From Selaginella moellendorffii (taxonomy: Eukaryota; Streptophyta; Lycopodiopsida; Selaginellales; Selaginellaceae): a stretch of DNA of 64,000 nt. The position numbers were made by a program, and so were the translations under genes. This document shows positions 33,690 through 46,232 of this stretch, in pieces (position 1 is the stretch's first letter; each line of letters begins with the position of its first letter). The stretch covers positions 191,332 to 255,331 of the forward strand of contig NW_003314416.1 of the NCBI RefSeq assembly GCF_000143415.4, read 5' to 3'. Below the pieces are notes generated by a model. That model was not told where the DNA came from. It saw only the letters and a list, made by a program, of their open reading frames with translations, and did no database searches.

Positions 33690-33864
33690 TGTGAGGGCCA
33701 AGTGTACGGTTACGATGCCGTATACTAATATTAGTGTAGTGGGATTTTGGTAGCCGTCGGATTGGTTTCAATCCGGACCACTCGCTCCTGTATATAAGCT
33801 AGGGTTTCTGGGCTAATGGATATGCACATTTCTGTATTCCCTTTCCATATTCCATGCACTCACA
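33690..33864 (+). repeat. Ty3 LTR 1 (3' LTR of truncated element)
   Basis: It starts TGTGAG and ends CTCACA, with a TATATAA box (about 33792). It is preceded by a purine-rich GAGAGGAGAGGATGA tract. It lacks the CACATTGGCTTCAATCCGGA duplication found in LTRs 2 and 3. Confidence 0.8.
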
Positions 33865-33896
33865 ATATTAATTTTAATATATGTTTTAAATAATAT

Positions 33897-34086
33897 TGTG
33901 AGGGCCAAGTGTACGGCTACGGTGCCGTATAATAATATTAGCGTAGTGGGATTTTGGTAGCCGTCAGATTGGTTTCAATCCGGACCACATTGGCTTCAAT
34001 CCGGACCTCTCGCTCCTGTATATAAGCTAGGGTTTTTGGGCTAATTGATATGCACATTTCTCTAATCCCTTTCTATATTCCATGCA
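33897..34086 (+). repeat. Ty3 LTR 2 (5' LTR)
   Basis: It starts TGTGAGGGCC, contains TATATAA at about 34018, and ends CCATGCA. Next comes TTGGTGGAGGTG, which could be a primer site; I could not match a tRNA. Confidence 0.75.
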
Positions 34087-34320
34087 TTGGTGGAGGTGAG
34101 GGGCACCTTTGATTGTCCCTGGGGAGTACTTGGATTTGGGATTTCGATTTAGATTTAACTTTTGCATCGTCTAGATCTAGCTTTTTCCATTTCCTTTCTT
34201 TTTGTTCTTTCCTTTCAGGATTTTGGTTTAGATGTAGCTTTTTGCATTGTCTAGATCTACCATTTCTTTCCAGCTTTTTGTCATTTCTCTTCTTTTACTC
34301 TTTCTTTTTCGTTCATCTTC

Positions 34321-35142
34321 ATGGTCGATCAGCAATCTCCTCCTTTGACTCTAGAGTAGTAGTTGGTTCAATTGCTTGATGCTATGCGCTTGCAATTGAA
34401 TAACCAAACTCAATTGATGGCAGCATTCACGGCACATGGTCCAACTCCTCCTGCTCTTGGTGCCAATCCTCACGTTCGGCCGGAGTTTTTTCGTGGGAAT
34501 CCTGGGGATGATGTGTACCATTGGTTCGATCACTTCACGGTGATTGCCACATATCATTATTGGGATGATGCTCGACGTTTGCGTGAGTTTCCCACGTGTT
34601 TCAAAGGGACGGCGTTGCAGTGGTACAATGGATTGAGTGCGGCCACTCATGGGGATTGGAGTGTTCTTCCGGACGTCTTCAAACACACCTTCGGACATGC
34701 CGACGATTCCGACGATGCCTTCCAACAATTGCATGGTCTTCGCCAAGGGCCATCTGAGTTGGTGATGCAATTTGGCATTTGTTTCCAAAGTCTTTTGCTT
34801 CGTGCGGAGCCTAATATGTCGGAGCGGATCAAGCTAGGAATGTTGTGGCTAGCACTTTGTCAAGATCTTGTCGGCCTTATGCATGCACTTGCTCCTACAA
34901 CCCTTGACGATGCTCTTCGCTTGGCACAACGTTATGAAACGTGGCCTCTTCCACTTCTTGCTGCATGTCCTTCTGCTCCACTTCGTATGAGTGATGGTCC
35001 TGTTCCAATGGAGGTTGATGCTGCTACTACTCAAGTCCAACGACAAGGGCGAGGACGTGGTCGTGGCCGTGATGTTCGTTGCTGGGCGTGTGATGAAGTT
35101 GGTCATACTTATCGGCGTTGTCGGCGCTTTCCAGATTGGTGA
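34321..35142 (+). pseudogene. Ty3 Gag (capsid and zinc knuckle)
   Basis: Starting MVDQQSPPLTLE, it has two adjacent TAG codons (about 34357-34362) and is then open for 259 aa. It shows a retrotransposon Gag core (FRGNPGDDVYHWFDHF, FKGTALQWYNGL, FKHTFG) and a CX2CX4HX4C knuckle (CWACDEVGHTYRRC) after an Arg/Gly tract. Gag packages the RNA in virus-like particles. The protease frame follows after a frame change near 35130. Confidence 0.8.
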
Positions 35143-36065
35143 CCTCCATTTTCTGGGTGGAGACCTTGGCGTCAGCAACGTCCCGTTGGTGCTGCTGCGG
35201 TGGAAGGTTTGGACACCGAGGTGCATTCGGGAAACGAGGAGTCACGCGAGTAATGGAGGGACCTTGCGCGAATAAGTTAGTGACCCCTCCATCTTTCTTT
35301 CGGGAATATCATCAAGGGGTTCACTGGGCACCAGTTCATCCAGTGATTACTTTCCAAGCTCGTTTTTATAACAAGAGGTCTCCTATTATTCTCTCCGTGT
35401 TGGTTGATACAGGTTTGAGTTTATCTTCTATTGCTCGACCTGTTGCCACACGTTGTCGTCTACACTTGTGTCGTGCGGTGGATCCAATTTTCATTCTTTA
35501 TGGCAACAGCCGTACACATGCATGTGCACGAGATGAGGCAAACTTGGTTGTGCGTGTGGGCGATCTCGAGCTTGAGTTGCAGTCGTTGCGGGTGGTGCCG
35601 AGTCAAGCTTTTGACCTCATTCTTGGTATGGATTGGTTGCAGCACAATCATGCCAAGTGTGACTTTGAAGCTTCTCCCCCTTGTCTCATACTTCCTTATG
35701 TTTCATCCATTCCTCTCACTTTCGTACCTCTTCGTCCCGCTACTTCTACCTCTGTTTCCATTACTTTTGTTCCCCTAGTATTTCCTCCTATATTTCCATC
35801 TTGTTCTGCTCTTCCCTTTTTCGATCCCTCTGATGATCTTTGTGTTGCAGCTGTTGACCGGCTCATGAAGGAGTATTCTGATCTCTTTGATTTTGACCTA
35901 TTGTCTAGGGCCAAGATTGCCACACGTCATCCGATTCCAACCGGGGATGCTCGTCCAATCAAGGTTCTTGTTCGTCATTGGTCACCCAAGGAGATCAAGA
36001 TTTTACGTGCAAACGTCAAGGAGATGTTGGAGAAGGGTGTTATTCAAAAGTCGCGGAATCCTTAG
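35118..36065 (+). pseudogene. Ty3 protease and start of RT
   Basis: The aspartic protease motif LVDTGLS and the ILGMDWL motif are present. The frame then enters the RT N-terminal region (KILRANVKEMLEKGVIQKSRNP), where a TAG at about 36063 replaces what is usually Trp. The protease would cleave the polyprotein. Confidence 0.8.
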
Positions 36066-37759
36066 GCATGTGAACTTCATCTTGTGACGAAGCCTGATGG
36101 GAGTATTCGTTTCTGCATCGACTATCGTAAGTTAAAGGAAGTGACGATCCCGGATGTGTACCCTCTTCCTCACACTGCTGATCTCCTGGATTGTCTAGGG
36201 CGAAGTCGTTGGTTTACCAAGCTAGATCTTGCTTCTGGGTATTGGCAAGTACCGATGGCCGCAGAAGATATTCCTAAGATTGCTTTTCGTACACCATTTG
36301 GTTTGTATGAGTTCTTGGTGATGCCGTTTTGTTTGAACAACGCTCCAGCAACTTTCCAGCGGATGATGGACGAGGTTCTTTGTGATATGCCAGAGGTGAC
36401 TGCCGACTTCATTGATGATGTCTTGATTCACTCGGAGGGGACGTGGGAGGAGCACATTCGTGATGTTTGTAAAGTGTTGGATCGGCTACGCGATGTTGGT
36501 TTAAAGCTGAAGCGGTCGAAGTGCGTGTTTGGGTCCAAGGATACAACTTATCTTGGGTACCGTATTTCTCGTGAGGGTTTGCAAGTTGATCCTGACAAAC
36601 TTGTGGCTGTTCTAAAGTTCCCTACTCCGAAATGTGTGAATGATGTGCAGCGCTTCTTGGGCAAGGTGCAGTATCTCGGTCGTTTTGTGGATCATCTTTT
36701 TGATCACACTGCACCATTGCGACTGTTGCTAAAGTCATCAATGTCATCTTTCATTTGGTCTCCGGATTGTGAGCGGGTGTTCGTGGATCTCAAAGAGTTA
36801 TTGACGACTCCTCCGGTTTTGGCATATCCTGACTACACTCGACCTTTTATTTTGCACGTGGATGCTTCTGACATTGGTCTTGGAGGTGTGTTGATGCAAG
36901 AGAGCTCGAGTGTGCTTGGTCAGCGCCATCCTATTGCTAGCGCCTCTGCAACTGCTTTTGGCTACTTCCTCCTCAATCGAGTGGTGTTCCAGCATTGTTG
37001 TCCAGAGCGGATTCTTTCGGATAACGGTCCCGCATTTATGGCTGAGGTATTTCATGTTTTGACGTCTCAGTTGGGGATACGCCACACTTTCACGAGTGCT
37101 TATCATCCACAATCAGATGGTCTGGTGGAGCGGCTTGTTCGGACATTCAAAGGGATGATTACGAAGTATGTGAACTTTCAGCATTCGAATTGGGTTATTT
37201 GCCGTCTCTTTGGTATGCATATGTCACAGGGGTGCAAAGTTCTTTTGGTGCTTCACCATATAAACTCCTATATGGTCATGATCCAATATTACCAACGAAG
37301 CTGGGTTTACCTTCACGATTGCCGCGAGCTGCCGATGCTAGGTCGTCGGATCAATATTTGACAAGCATTCTTCCACTTGTCCGAGCAGAGTCTGCCGAAC
37401 ACTTACGCCGCGTACAAGTAGGACAACAACGGCGCTACAACTCTCATCATCGTCCACCTATGGAGTACAAAGTGGATGATTTTGTGTTAGTCCGTTTTCC
37501 CTATTTTACGATACGTGGTTTATCTAAGGGACTTCTTGCGCAGTGGAAAGGACCGTATCAGGTGTTGCGGCAAGTTGGATCACAAGTTTATGAGGTTCAG
37601 CATGACGTTCAGCAGGCCGATCCTCCAGAGATTGTGCATGTGCAGCGGCTGAAACGCTTCGTACAAAGGGATCAACAGGAATTAATACCACCTACAGATC
37701 CACCGATGCCTCCTCCTGATGTTCCTCCAGATCCCAGCCCATCTACAAGAGAACCCTGA
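36066..37759 (+). pseudogene. Ty3 RT joined to integrase by internal deletion
   Basis: RT motifs are FCIDYRKLN-like, WFTKLDLASGYWQ, MPFCLNNAPATFQ and FIDDVLIH (catalytic DD present). RNase H starts LHVDASDIGLGGVLMQ and stops at GQRHPI, where sequence jumps to the integrase core (ASASATAFGYFLL). Comparison with 31860-32835 shows about 970 bp lost at a TTGC microhomology. A later frameshift near 37190 moves the integrase C-terminus (GLSKGLLAQWKGPYQVL) to another frame. Confidence 0.85.
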
Positions 37760-37791
37760 TGGTCTTCCATTATTCCGAGAGGAGGGGATGA

Positions 37792-37974
37792 TGTGAGGGC
37801 CAAGTGTACGGCTATGATGCCGTATATTAATATTAGCGTAGTGGGATTTTGGTAACCATCGGATTGGTTTCAATCTGGACCACATTGGCTTCAATCCGGA
37901 CCACTCGCTCCTGTATATAAGCTAATTGATATGCACATTTTCTGTATTCCCTTTCCATATTCCATGCACTCACA
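37792..37974 (+). repeat. Ty3 LTR 3 (3' LTR)
   Basis: TGTGAGGGCC to CTCACA, with TATATAA near 37914. It shares the 22-bp duplication with LTR 2. A purine tract GAGAGGAGGGGATGA precedes it. Confidence 0.8.
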
Positions 37975-39309
37975 ATATAAAATATATTATTGTTTAATAA
38001 CACAAGTATTTATCACAATATTCATAAAACCAATATTTACAACTATGATTTATATTAATTTTAATATGAGTATTGTTGAAAACTCTTCTCTTGTAGAGTA
38101 AATATGCACGAGTAGATATTTATATCATCAATAATTTCTCCAAATATAAAAAATAAATTAGTTTATTATAATTAGTAATTTATATTTGAAAATAATAGCA
38201 CTATTTTATTTTATTTTTTGCTTCAAATACTCCACTATCTGGTTTTTAACTGAAAAAATCTATACTCTAATTTTTTTTTGCTATAATATAATTTAATTCT
38301 CAATAATTGTTTTTAATAAATTTGTCATCTTGTGTGTTATATTGCCACTATCTACATCCTTTAGAGTTAAGAATTGTTTTTTCTAAACAACATACTTTGT
38401 CCAAAAGTTTCAAATACACACCTTTAAGAGTATGATTTGATTTCTTTTGTGAAAAATATTTTTATACATATATTTCAAGAAGATGGGAGTATGTTGATAT
38501 TGTAAGCTGACTTAAGATATATAACAAAAACATCTAATTTTTTATAAACCTTGACCTAAAATATAAGAATAAAAAAAATAATTAGATTATGATACTCTAG
38601 AAATAAATATAGAAAGAATCATGATGAAATTTTTTGAAAGATTTCCTTCATAGTGGGTTTATTGTTCTTCTGCTTTGTATAGAAGCCATAATTGAGTTTT
38701 TCTTTAATGGAATTCTTGTTAATCAAAGCATATCACTGTTGATTACAATTAATTACACAACACTACCAGTAAATCAATCTAGTAATATATGTTAGCAATT
38801 AACATAAAAAATAACATTATTATATTCTTAATAAGATTTAAAGTTGTTAAAGTTTTAAAAAAAATATTTTACTTCATTATTCTCTTGTATTATAAATTAG
38901 ATTGTTCAAACCTCGCTTTTATAGTACATAAAACTAAATTTTTTATAAAATTAAATAATTAGATCTAACATACTACTATATATATGAATATTTAAAATAT
39001 ATTTTATATTGCAAGAACCACTGCTTCCTTCCTGTAAGAAATTTTTTGCTTTATTAAATACTATAGAATACCATATCTACATAAAATATAAAAACTATTT
39101 TTAAAGAAAATTATTAAAAAAGAAACATATTTTAAGTTGGATTCATATCAGTTATAAGATGGATGTTGTAGAAAATGCTAATCTTGAAGACTAAAATTGA
39201 TTTGGAAAATTATTCTTACTTATAAAGATACTATGAAATAAGGATATTTTATTATATCTTCCTTTGGATGGAGCTTCGCTTTCTTCAACTTCTTTGATTC
39301 CTCTTACAG
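37975..39309. other. AT-rich island, non-coding
   Basis: Base composition drops sharply to very low GC right after the LTR and stays so to about 39250. No open frame, palindrome or mobile-element motif is visible. It looks like intron or intergenic DNA of an unrelated locus, contiguous with the ALDH exons that follow. Confidence 0.7.
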
Positions 39310-40206
39310 GTGGTTATGGAGTTGGGAGGCCGTGCATAGTGGAACATCTTGTTCCAGACTTGGAAGGTACAATCATTAAGTTGGTCCACAAGGGATTCTA
39401 TCAAAGCGGCCAGTCATGCATTCACATGCAGCGTTTTTATGTGAAAGGTGAGGTATTTGACACTTGTCTTTAAATTCTATCATATTCTTTGTTCTCAAAT
39501 CGAGCTTTGATCTAACGTATTTGGTGCTGGTTGTGTAGGTGAAGGATGCATTGATCACTGCTGTTAAGAAACTCAAAGGTGGAGATCCTCGCCAAGACGA
39601 CACGTCAATTGGGCCCATGATATCCGAGTCATCGGCAGCTACAGTGGAGAAGAGTGTGAATGAGGCAGTGAAGGCAGGCACCAAACTTTTAGTTGGTGGT
39701 AAGAGAAGGGGAGCTTTCATAGAGCCAACAATCCTGGAAGACGCTCCCTTTGACACAGACACAAGGAAGGAAGAGATTTTCGATCTCATGATCCTTCTCT
39801 ACTCATACAGGTAAGCTCTAAAAGTTTCTTAGCTCCCAAAGTTCTTCTTTACTTCCTTTTTATTTATCTAAACTAAAACGGTGGTGACGCAGTGATTTCA
39901 AGGAAGCCGTGAAGGAAGCTAACAACACGCATTACGGTCTCCAAGCCAGCGTCTTTACGCATAACCTAAACAAGGCCTTCTATGTGTTTGAGCACATATA
40001 GGTAGCTTTGCATTTGAGATATAGAAAGTATTGATCGATTGTTTGATTATTATTTGATCCTCACAGGCTGGAGGAGTTTGCCTCAACGATTCGCCAAGAA
40101 TGTGTGGTGATAGCCAGCCATACGGTGGGATCAAAGTCTCTGGAATCCAATAAGAGGGTGTCAAGTACGTGATGGACGACATGCTTGAAACCAAAGTTTT
40201 AGTCAT
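39310..40206 (+). pseudogene. Aldehyde dehydrogenase C-terminal half, ALDH21-like, broken
   Basis: Four exons are recognisable. About 39310-39450 holds VVMELGG, then after a frame change CIVEHLVPDLE and the catalytic-Cys motif GQSCIHMQR. 39539-39812 holds KLKGGDPR, IGPMISE, LLVGGKR and APFDTDTRKEEIF. 39893-40000 holds FKEAVKEANNTHYGLQASVFT and 40069-40206 holds GGVCLNDSPRMCGDSQPYGGIKVSG. Splice sites are GTAAGC and TGTGTAG, GACGCAG, CTCACAG. Defects are a frameshift in the ELGG motif, TAG after FEHI and TAA in the SGI(G)REG motif. The N-terminal NAD-binding half is absent. ALDHs oxidise aldehydes to acids using NAD(P). Assignment to ALDH21 is tentative. Confidence 0.75.
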
Positions 40207-40269
40207 GTGCAATGTAGTCAATGTGTCCTACTTTTGATCAAGCTCAAGCTCGAGCTTTCAAGAGTAAAT

Positions 40270-41184
40270 ACAGTCTATTGACAAATCATTGCTGAGTTGT
40301 CCTCTGTATTTATAATTATCCCACTCGCTGGTGCTAGAGCGCGAGTGGGCACACAGATTGCCACGTGGGATTCATCTTCTCCCATGGGAAAAACCACAAA
40401 AGCAGGCACTCAGGACATGGAAAAATGTACTTGGCCACAGGGGCAAGTTGCACGCACCGCCCCAGTCACTCCCATACACCCAAGAGTGAAAGGGGGCCCA
40501 TGGTCCATGAGATATGGCAATGGGAATGGCACAAAATCCATTGCAATGGTGCAAGATGGTGGAGCAATGAAATCGGGATCTGTTTCTGTGGAAACGGGTG
40601 GATTCATGCAAGCTTTCCAACGGTTCAAATCCCATTGCGAACCAAGCTACTGATGCTGCCCACTTGCACAAAAACCCCATGTCAAACCCATCGTAATGGT
40701 GCGGGCCGGTGGAGGAGCAAAATCCAGATTTGTTTCTATGGAAACGGGTGGATTCACACAAGCTTTCTAACGGTTCAAGTCCCATTGCAAACTAAGTCAT
40801 GGATCTTGCCCACTCGCGCAAAACCCATATCCAGACCCTAGCCCTAGCCACGTGTCACAGGAACTGCCAGTCAAACTCATCCTCACTGGTCAACCACCCC
40901 ACCGCACCAATGGCCATGATTGCCCCGTTTAACCCCCACTTAATCGCACTAAGCGCACCCCATAATCGCCCTTTGCTAGTTAAACCCCCTCCCATAAACC
41001 CAATAAATTAACCAACATGAAAAACGTAACAAAGAGGTGGTAGAGGCCTAGTGGCAGAGACCCCCAATGTAAAAACAGGTCCACACAAATAGGTCCCTAG
41101 GTCGATGAAACATGTATGTACATTCCCCAATGTCCCGTAGGGACTAATACAAAAACCAGGCATGCTGCCCGAAGCTCATGCTAC
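40270..41184. repeat. Repetitive non-coding block with 145-bp tandem duplication
   Basis: Two tandem diverged units of about 145 bp (about 40550-40692 and 40693-40838) share TTTCTRTGGAAACGGGTGG and CCCATTGC. The segment from about 40795 to 41145 recurs at 46233-46560. The part after about 41090 is LINE 3' UTR in inverse orientation (compare 49075-49160). Confidence 0.65.
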
Positions 41185-44100
41185 CTAGTGAAGATCTACC
41201 TCATTTGAAGTGAGACTAGTCCTACAGTAGAAGTGACTGCGGTCGCCTCTGTCGTATCGTGTCCAGATCCAAGTGCCCCCTTCGTGCTGACTGCAAGATC
41301 GACTCCGGGGGGCACCATCTCCAACGAACCTTATTGTGGTCTCCTTCACCAAAACATGGTAGCCATGCTTTCTGCCACTCCTCAAGCCTCTCGAGCTTCC
41401 CCCTGTCTTGGAGGATAGCATAGTGAAGCTATACTGCTGCCAATGTAAGTCTGCACCACTCTACCAGTACCTATGATACTTTGACTTGTGTCCTGTCAAA
41501 GTGTGCCTGGTTACGTGCTTCCCAAAGGGCCTGAACTCCCGTCGCACGCCATACCACCCATCGAGCATGGCCAAGTGCCTCCCACATGGGGACTCCTATC
41601 TCTGCCCCAGTCAAGTCCCAACGGACCCAAATCCCCCAGCCGTGTTGTCCTCTGCACCTGATGTGTAGCAAGGCTGGGCCCTGGGCAGGACCCCTTGCTC
41701 CCTCGAACAAGTGGAGCACACCCCCACTGCGGGCCTCAAAATCTTGTGTAACGCCCAGCTCCTTCCCTGCCTTAATGATCTGGCGCCACACCTCCTTTGC
41801 AGTGTCGCACTCCCACAGCGCATGCTTGACTGTCTCGATTTCACCACACTCCCTGCACCTATGACTCGCATCATCCTGGAATCGCTGTCCAACTGGGAGC
41901 CCATTGTTCGCTACCAACCACGAGGTGACTTTCACTTTTTCCTGCACGAGCAGCTTCCAAAAGTGAATCGTGTTATCCACCACCTGCTCCGCATCCACCC
42001 CCTGTGCTATCCACTTCTACCACAGCTTTGGAATCTCCTCTCTTGCCTCCTCTCGTGATGTCAATAGTCCATTACACACTTCCTTGACCTCATAGGAGAA
42101 AAAGCTTCCCATCCCTCGTCACCATGCGGCAGGGTCCCAATCCAGATCTTCAAGTAGCTGTTGTTGCCACCATATTAGTGATCCATTGCCCTCCAATAGG
42201 TCTTCCGATTCCACCATGTCCAGCGTCTTGGGTGACTGCCTAAGCACACAAATCCCCCCATGTACCTCATCGTCCATGACGTCTGGCATCACTTGTCTCT
42301 CACCCATCGGGAGAAGTGTATCTCCTCTTGTGACGTGAAAAGGCCGTCCTATGTTGTGCTCTGGTGCAGCAACGAACCACACCTCAATGTCCCCTTCTTC
42401 CCATGCTGGTATAGGTGCAGTGAATGCTCAAGTCCACGTCCCCAACGGATGCTGCACTGCATCGTGCTCCTCCCACTCTGTTTGCCGCTGGATCGCCACA
42501 AATTCCCCTGCTTTAAGGCATCTTCTTGGCCACTTCATCCCTGCTTTTGTGTCGTTCACCACTCGAGGGAGGATGTTGCGTCACTTCCAATGTCCAAACA
42601 CTTGAGTCCTTCTCGCTGTTCACCACCAATCCCTATCAATCACTCCCGCCTGTTGTTTCATGGTCTGGAAGCCGTTTGCATGCATTTTCCTCCAGATTGT
42701 GTGGTGTGTCTCTCGTCCCAGTGTCCCACCTCCCACTTTGAATAGTGCATTGAAAAACAGAGGCTGGTTAAGCCACTCCTCGGCCCTCGTCGGTGGTGTT
42801 TGCTCCAGCAGAAAGGCTCTCCATAGTCGGTGAAGGCTCTGGATGAACTTGCTCTCTTTCACTACCTGAGTCAGTTCTTCTGTGAAGAGCCACCGTGGGT
42901 CCTCCTCCCATGGTTGGCGAATCGCTAGGAGGCTCTGCCGGAACATAGGTTGCCACGGCTGTCTCCTCTGTTGCAAGCCCATGAGAAAAATCTTGTACCT
43001 CATCACCTTTGCCATGTTGCTGGGGTCAATGATCCCAAGCCCCCATAGGATGCACAGCCTTGCTATAGACTGCCACACCACCTTGACCATTGTTCGCTCT
43101 GTAGCCAATGCTCCATGCCATACGTAGGTTTGCACCATCTGTCTCACCTTCTGCAGTGTAGTTTCCAGCACCGGCCAAATCGAGAGCTGGTACCAGATGC
43201 TGGGGAGGATCATGCTCTTGACTACTATGATCCGAGCTGGGAGTCCGAGTTTCCTCGGTGCCCATTTTTGAACTGCAGTCCGGATCCTCCTAGGCAGCAT
43301 ATCGTCCTATGTAGCCACACTGTACTGGACCCCAACCTAGATGCTGAGGTACCGAGTGACTTCGCCAGGGCAAATCCACTGAAAGCCTATCTCCTGTCCC
43401 CAGGCCTCGATGCCTGGCTTTCCCTAGTTCACTCCTACTGACTTGTTCTAGTTTATGGCTGCTCCCGCTGCCATGTTGAAGATCTCCAGCTTGGACCTTG
43501 CTGCGTCCAGGTTCCCAAGGGTGGCGAGCAGGAAGAGTGCGGTGTCATTTGCAAATGCCCCATCTTGTAGCTCTTGCGTCAGGACTTGAGTTCCTGGGAG
43601 TTGTAGCCATTCAGAGGGCAGCACTAGGCCTTTTATATCCCCTCCATCCGCGAGGAAAGAGCCCAGCATCTCTGCTACTATCAGAAACAGGTAGGGGGGG
43701 AGTGGACATCCTTGCCTTACTGAGCGTCCTAAGTGGAAGGTCAGGCCTTTCTCTCCATTTAGTGTGACCCGGCTTGCTGCTCCCCTGTACAAAAGTGAGA
43801 TACGCGAGATAGTCCTTGCCGGGATCCCTATCCTCCACATGCAATCCTCCAAGAAGTCCCAATCGACTTGAACGTAGGCCTTCTCAAAGTCTAGTAGCCA
43901 CGCTGCAATCTGTTGATTTGAGACGTTTGCCCACCGTTGTGCAAGGAGGCACATCCATATGTTTTCTGCGATCTGTCGTCCTGACACGAATCCAGTCTGT
44001 TGTTCTCTGATGATGAGGGGCATGAGTGGCTGTAGCTTGAGTGCCATCGCCTTTGCGTATATCTTGTACGATGTGTTGAGCATGGTTATGGGGTGCTAGT

Positions 44101-44515
44101 TCCTGAGTTCCTGGAGGTCTCCCCGTTTTGGAATCAATGCAATTTGTCCCTCCAGTATCTCTCTCGGTAGCACCCCTGTTTGTTGTGCGTCTCGCCATGT
44201 CTCTAGGAGCATAAGGCCAACGTCATCCCAATACTCCTCATAGAATGCTGGAAGGAGGCCGTCCATACCTGACACCTTGTCATCGTTCAGCTATTCCATG
44301 GCTCGGTGGAGGTCTTCCAATGAAAAGTCGGCCACCAGCATCTCCAGGTACTCATCGGGCACTCTACGTGGAAGAGAGGATAGCACTCTGCTTGCAGCGT
44401 CTCTCCTATCCTGGGACCAGGGCTTGGCGGTGTACAGCTTCTGGTAGAACCTCTGTGCCAGCCCCTGCATTCCCTGTTGGTCCTTGACCACTTCTCCATT
44501 GTCCTTCCTCAGTCC
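41185..44515 (-). pseudogene. LINE-B fragment: ORF2 RT and C-terminal zinc-binding domain
   Basis: Read right to left: RT N-terminus (about 44480-44100), RT core at 44083-43448 (RQGCPLPPYLF and FANDTALFL, with the first catalytic Asp of ADD changed to Asn), the post-RT region 43300-42620, and the RT zinc-binding domain at 41998-41471 (CRECGEIETVKHALWECD). The fragment stops at 44515 where a LARD LTR begins. Multiple frameshifts make it inactive. Confidence 0.8.
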
Positions 44516-46232
44516 TGTGAGACATAAAATCCCTAGGCCCCAAAGTGGAGCCAAAAGAGTGCCATGTGGTAGTGGCTGAAGCAAAAGCCAAATGAGCGTA
44601 ATATGTTTGGACCAAAAGCTCTAACTGGAAAAGTCGAGAGCGGGAGTAGAACTCCCAACAAAGTGCTCGAGGAACAAGCACGAGGTGAGCCATGAGTGAG
44701 TTTCTAGAAAAGGGGACACAAGAGGACCAAAACATGACACGTGGAAGTGTCCGAGAAGGAGTTTGAGATGGAGTCTGAGATGGACCCGAGATGCAGTCCA
44801 AGAGGGACTCGAGATGCAGTCCAAGAGGGACTCGAAATGGAGTCTGAGATGGACCCAAGATGGAGTCCGAGATGGACCCGAGATGGAGTCTGAGATGGAG
44901 ACGAGATGGAGTCCGAGATGGAGTCCGAGATGGACCCGAGATGGAGTCCGAGATGGAGTCTGAGATGAACCCGAGATGGAGTCCAAGATGGACCCGAGAT
45001 GGAGTCTGAGATGGAGTCCGAGATGGAGTCCGAGATGGAGTCCAAGGTGGAACCGAGACCGAGACTGAGACCGAGTCCGAGTCCAAAACCAGGACCGAGA
45101 CCAAGTCCGAGTTCGAGTCTGAATACTAATACAGGCTGTTGGGTGAAAGCCCAAAGCGATTGTCCCCCATTTTGGCCAGGAAAGGCCAGGTTGGCCTAGG
45201 AAAGCCATACCTAGTGTTGGGTGATGAGTTGACCACTAGGAAATCCAAGATTAGAGTGAATATGGACCGACAAGCAGTGTAGCTTGGTGAAGTGTTCAAA
45301 AGCCGGCTCCAGTTCCCCCGGAAGATCGAATGGTCAATGCTCCTAATTCAAGTGTGGGTGGCACTACCTACTTGGATACCTGGCGTAGCTCAACAGAACC
45401 TCGCTCTAAGCCCATGGCTAGAGCACCTAAAGGTGGAAGGCGGGGAGAGTACCTATGAGGCTCATGTAGGGCCACGGTGTTCCGAAATGTTGTCTCAAAG
45501 GCCAAAACTTTGGAAAGGAGGAACAGTAGTCCTTTGGTGTAGTGACCAAGGATATAGTCGTATGGTGAGGAAGTCCCAGAGGACTGTGGGACTTAGTGGT
45601 TGGGCCTGTTGGCCTTGATCCAGTGGCAGTGTTGGCGAATATGGCCACGAGCAGAAAAGGGCTTGGTGAGGACCGGAAAAGGAATATTGGGAAAGGCTAT
45701 TCCCCATGTCTGTGGGCATCCTAAAGATGCTAAGGAGTGGATCTGGGATGATCACTCATGGACGAATGGCCTAGTCATTGAGAGATGGGACTATGATGTA
45801 GGTGGTGTCAGACCACCGGTATGACCAAGGTGAATGGGCATGGCCTTAGCATAACGGGCTGATATGTCAGTAATACCTTGGGGTGTCGGTCATGGGATCA
45901 GACACGTGGAGCACTTGGACCAAGTGCAATAGTTGAGTGGCATGGATGCCTTTCTTGGGGCTAGCAAGTCCCTAAGTCCAAAATAGGACTTACGGAGGTT
46001 GTGAGTGAGACTCCTCCAAATGGTCGGAGGTGTGGTTAAGTGACTAAAGTAGAATGGAAAATTTAGTCGCTCACAACTTGGTATCGGAGCTGTTTCGTAG
46101 TTTGATTTTTATTGGTGCTCAAGTATATCACCATTGATGTTGGCATCGGAAGGTCCTAGGAGTGGGCCTATCCTTGAGGAGTGGTATGTCGAGAGGATAT
46201 GGCTCTCTACTCAAGTTCATGCGTCAACTTGG
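44516..46232 (+). mobile_element. LARD fragment: LTR (44516-46075), PBS and start of interior
   Basis: It starts TGTGAGACAT and ends TCGCTCACA. It is followed by the ACTTGGTATCGGAGC primer site and about 150 bp of interior that matches 22866 onward. It is clearly more diverged from the 21063 element than that element's LTRs are from each other, and its minisatellite (44755-45110) is shorter. It breaks off near 46232. Confidence 0.85.

Larger units (their letters stand above)
31801..33864 (+). mobile_element. 5'-truncated Ty3 element: RNase H, integrase, 3' LTR
   Basis: It begins abruptly within RNase H (LGGVLMQE) at the end of the inverted-repeat arm and runs through integrase to an LTR at 33690-33864. 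It belongs to the same family as 33897-37974 but lacks the 22-bp LTR duplication of that element, so it is a separate insertion. Confidence 0.85.
33897..37974 (+). mobile_element. Deleted Ty3 retrotransposon (LTR-gag-pro-RT-delta-INT-LTR)
   Basis: The LTRs at 33897-34086 and 37792-37974 share a diagnostic 22-bp duplication. Gag, protease and RT are present, but about 970 bp between RNase H and integrase is missing (join near 36940). The flanks show a possible ATAT 4-bp duplication, and the 5' LTR lacks the terminal CTCACA, so the boundaries are not certain. Confidence 0.85.
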
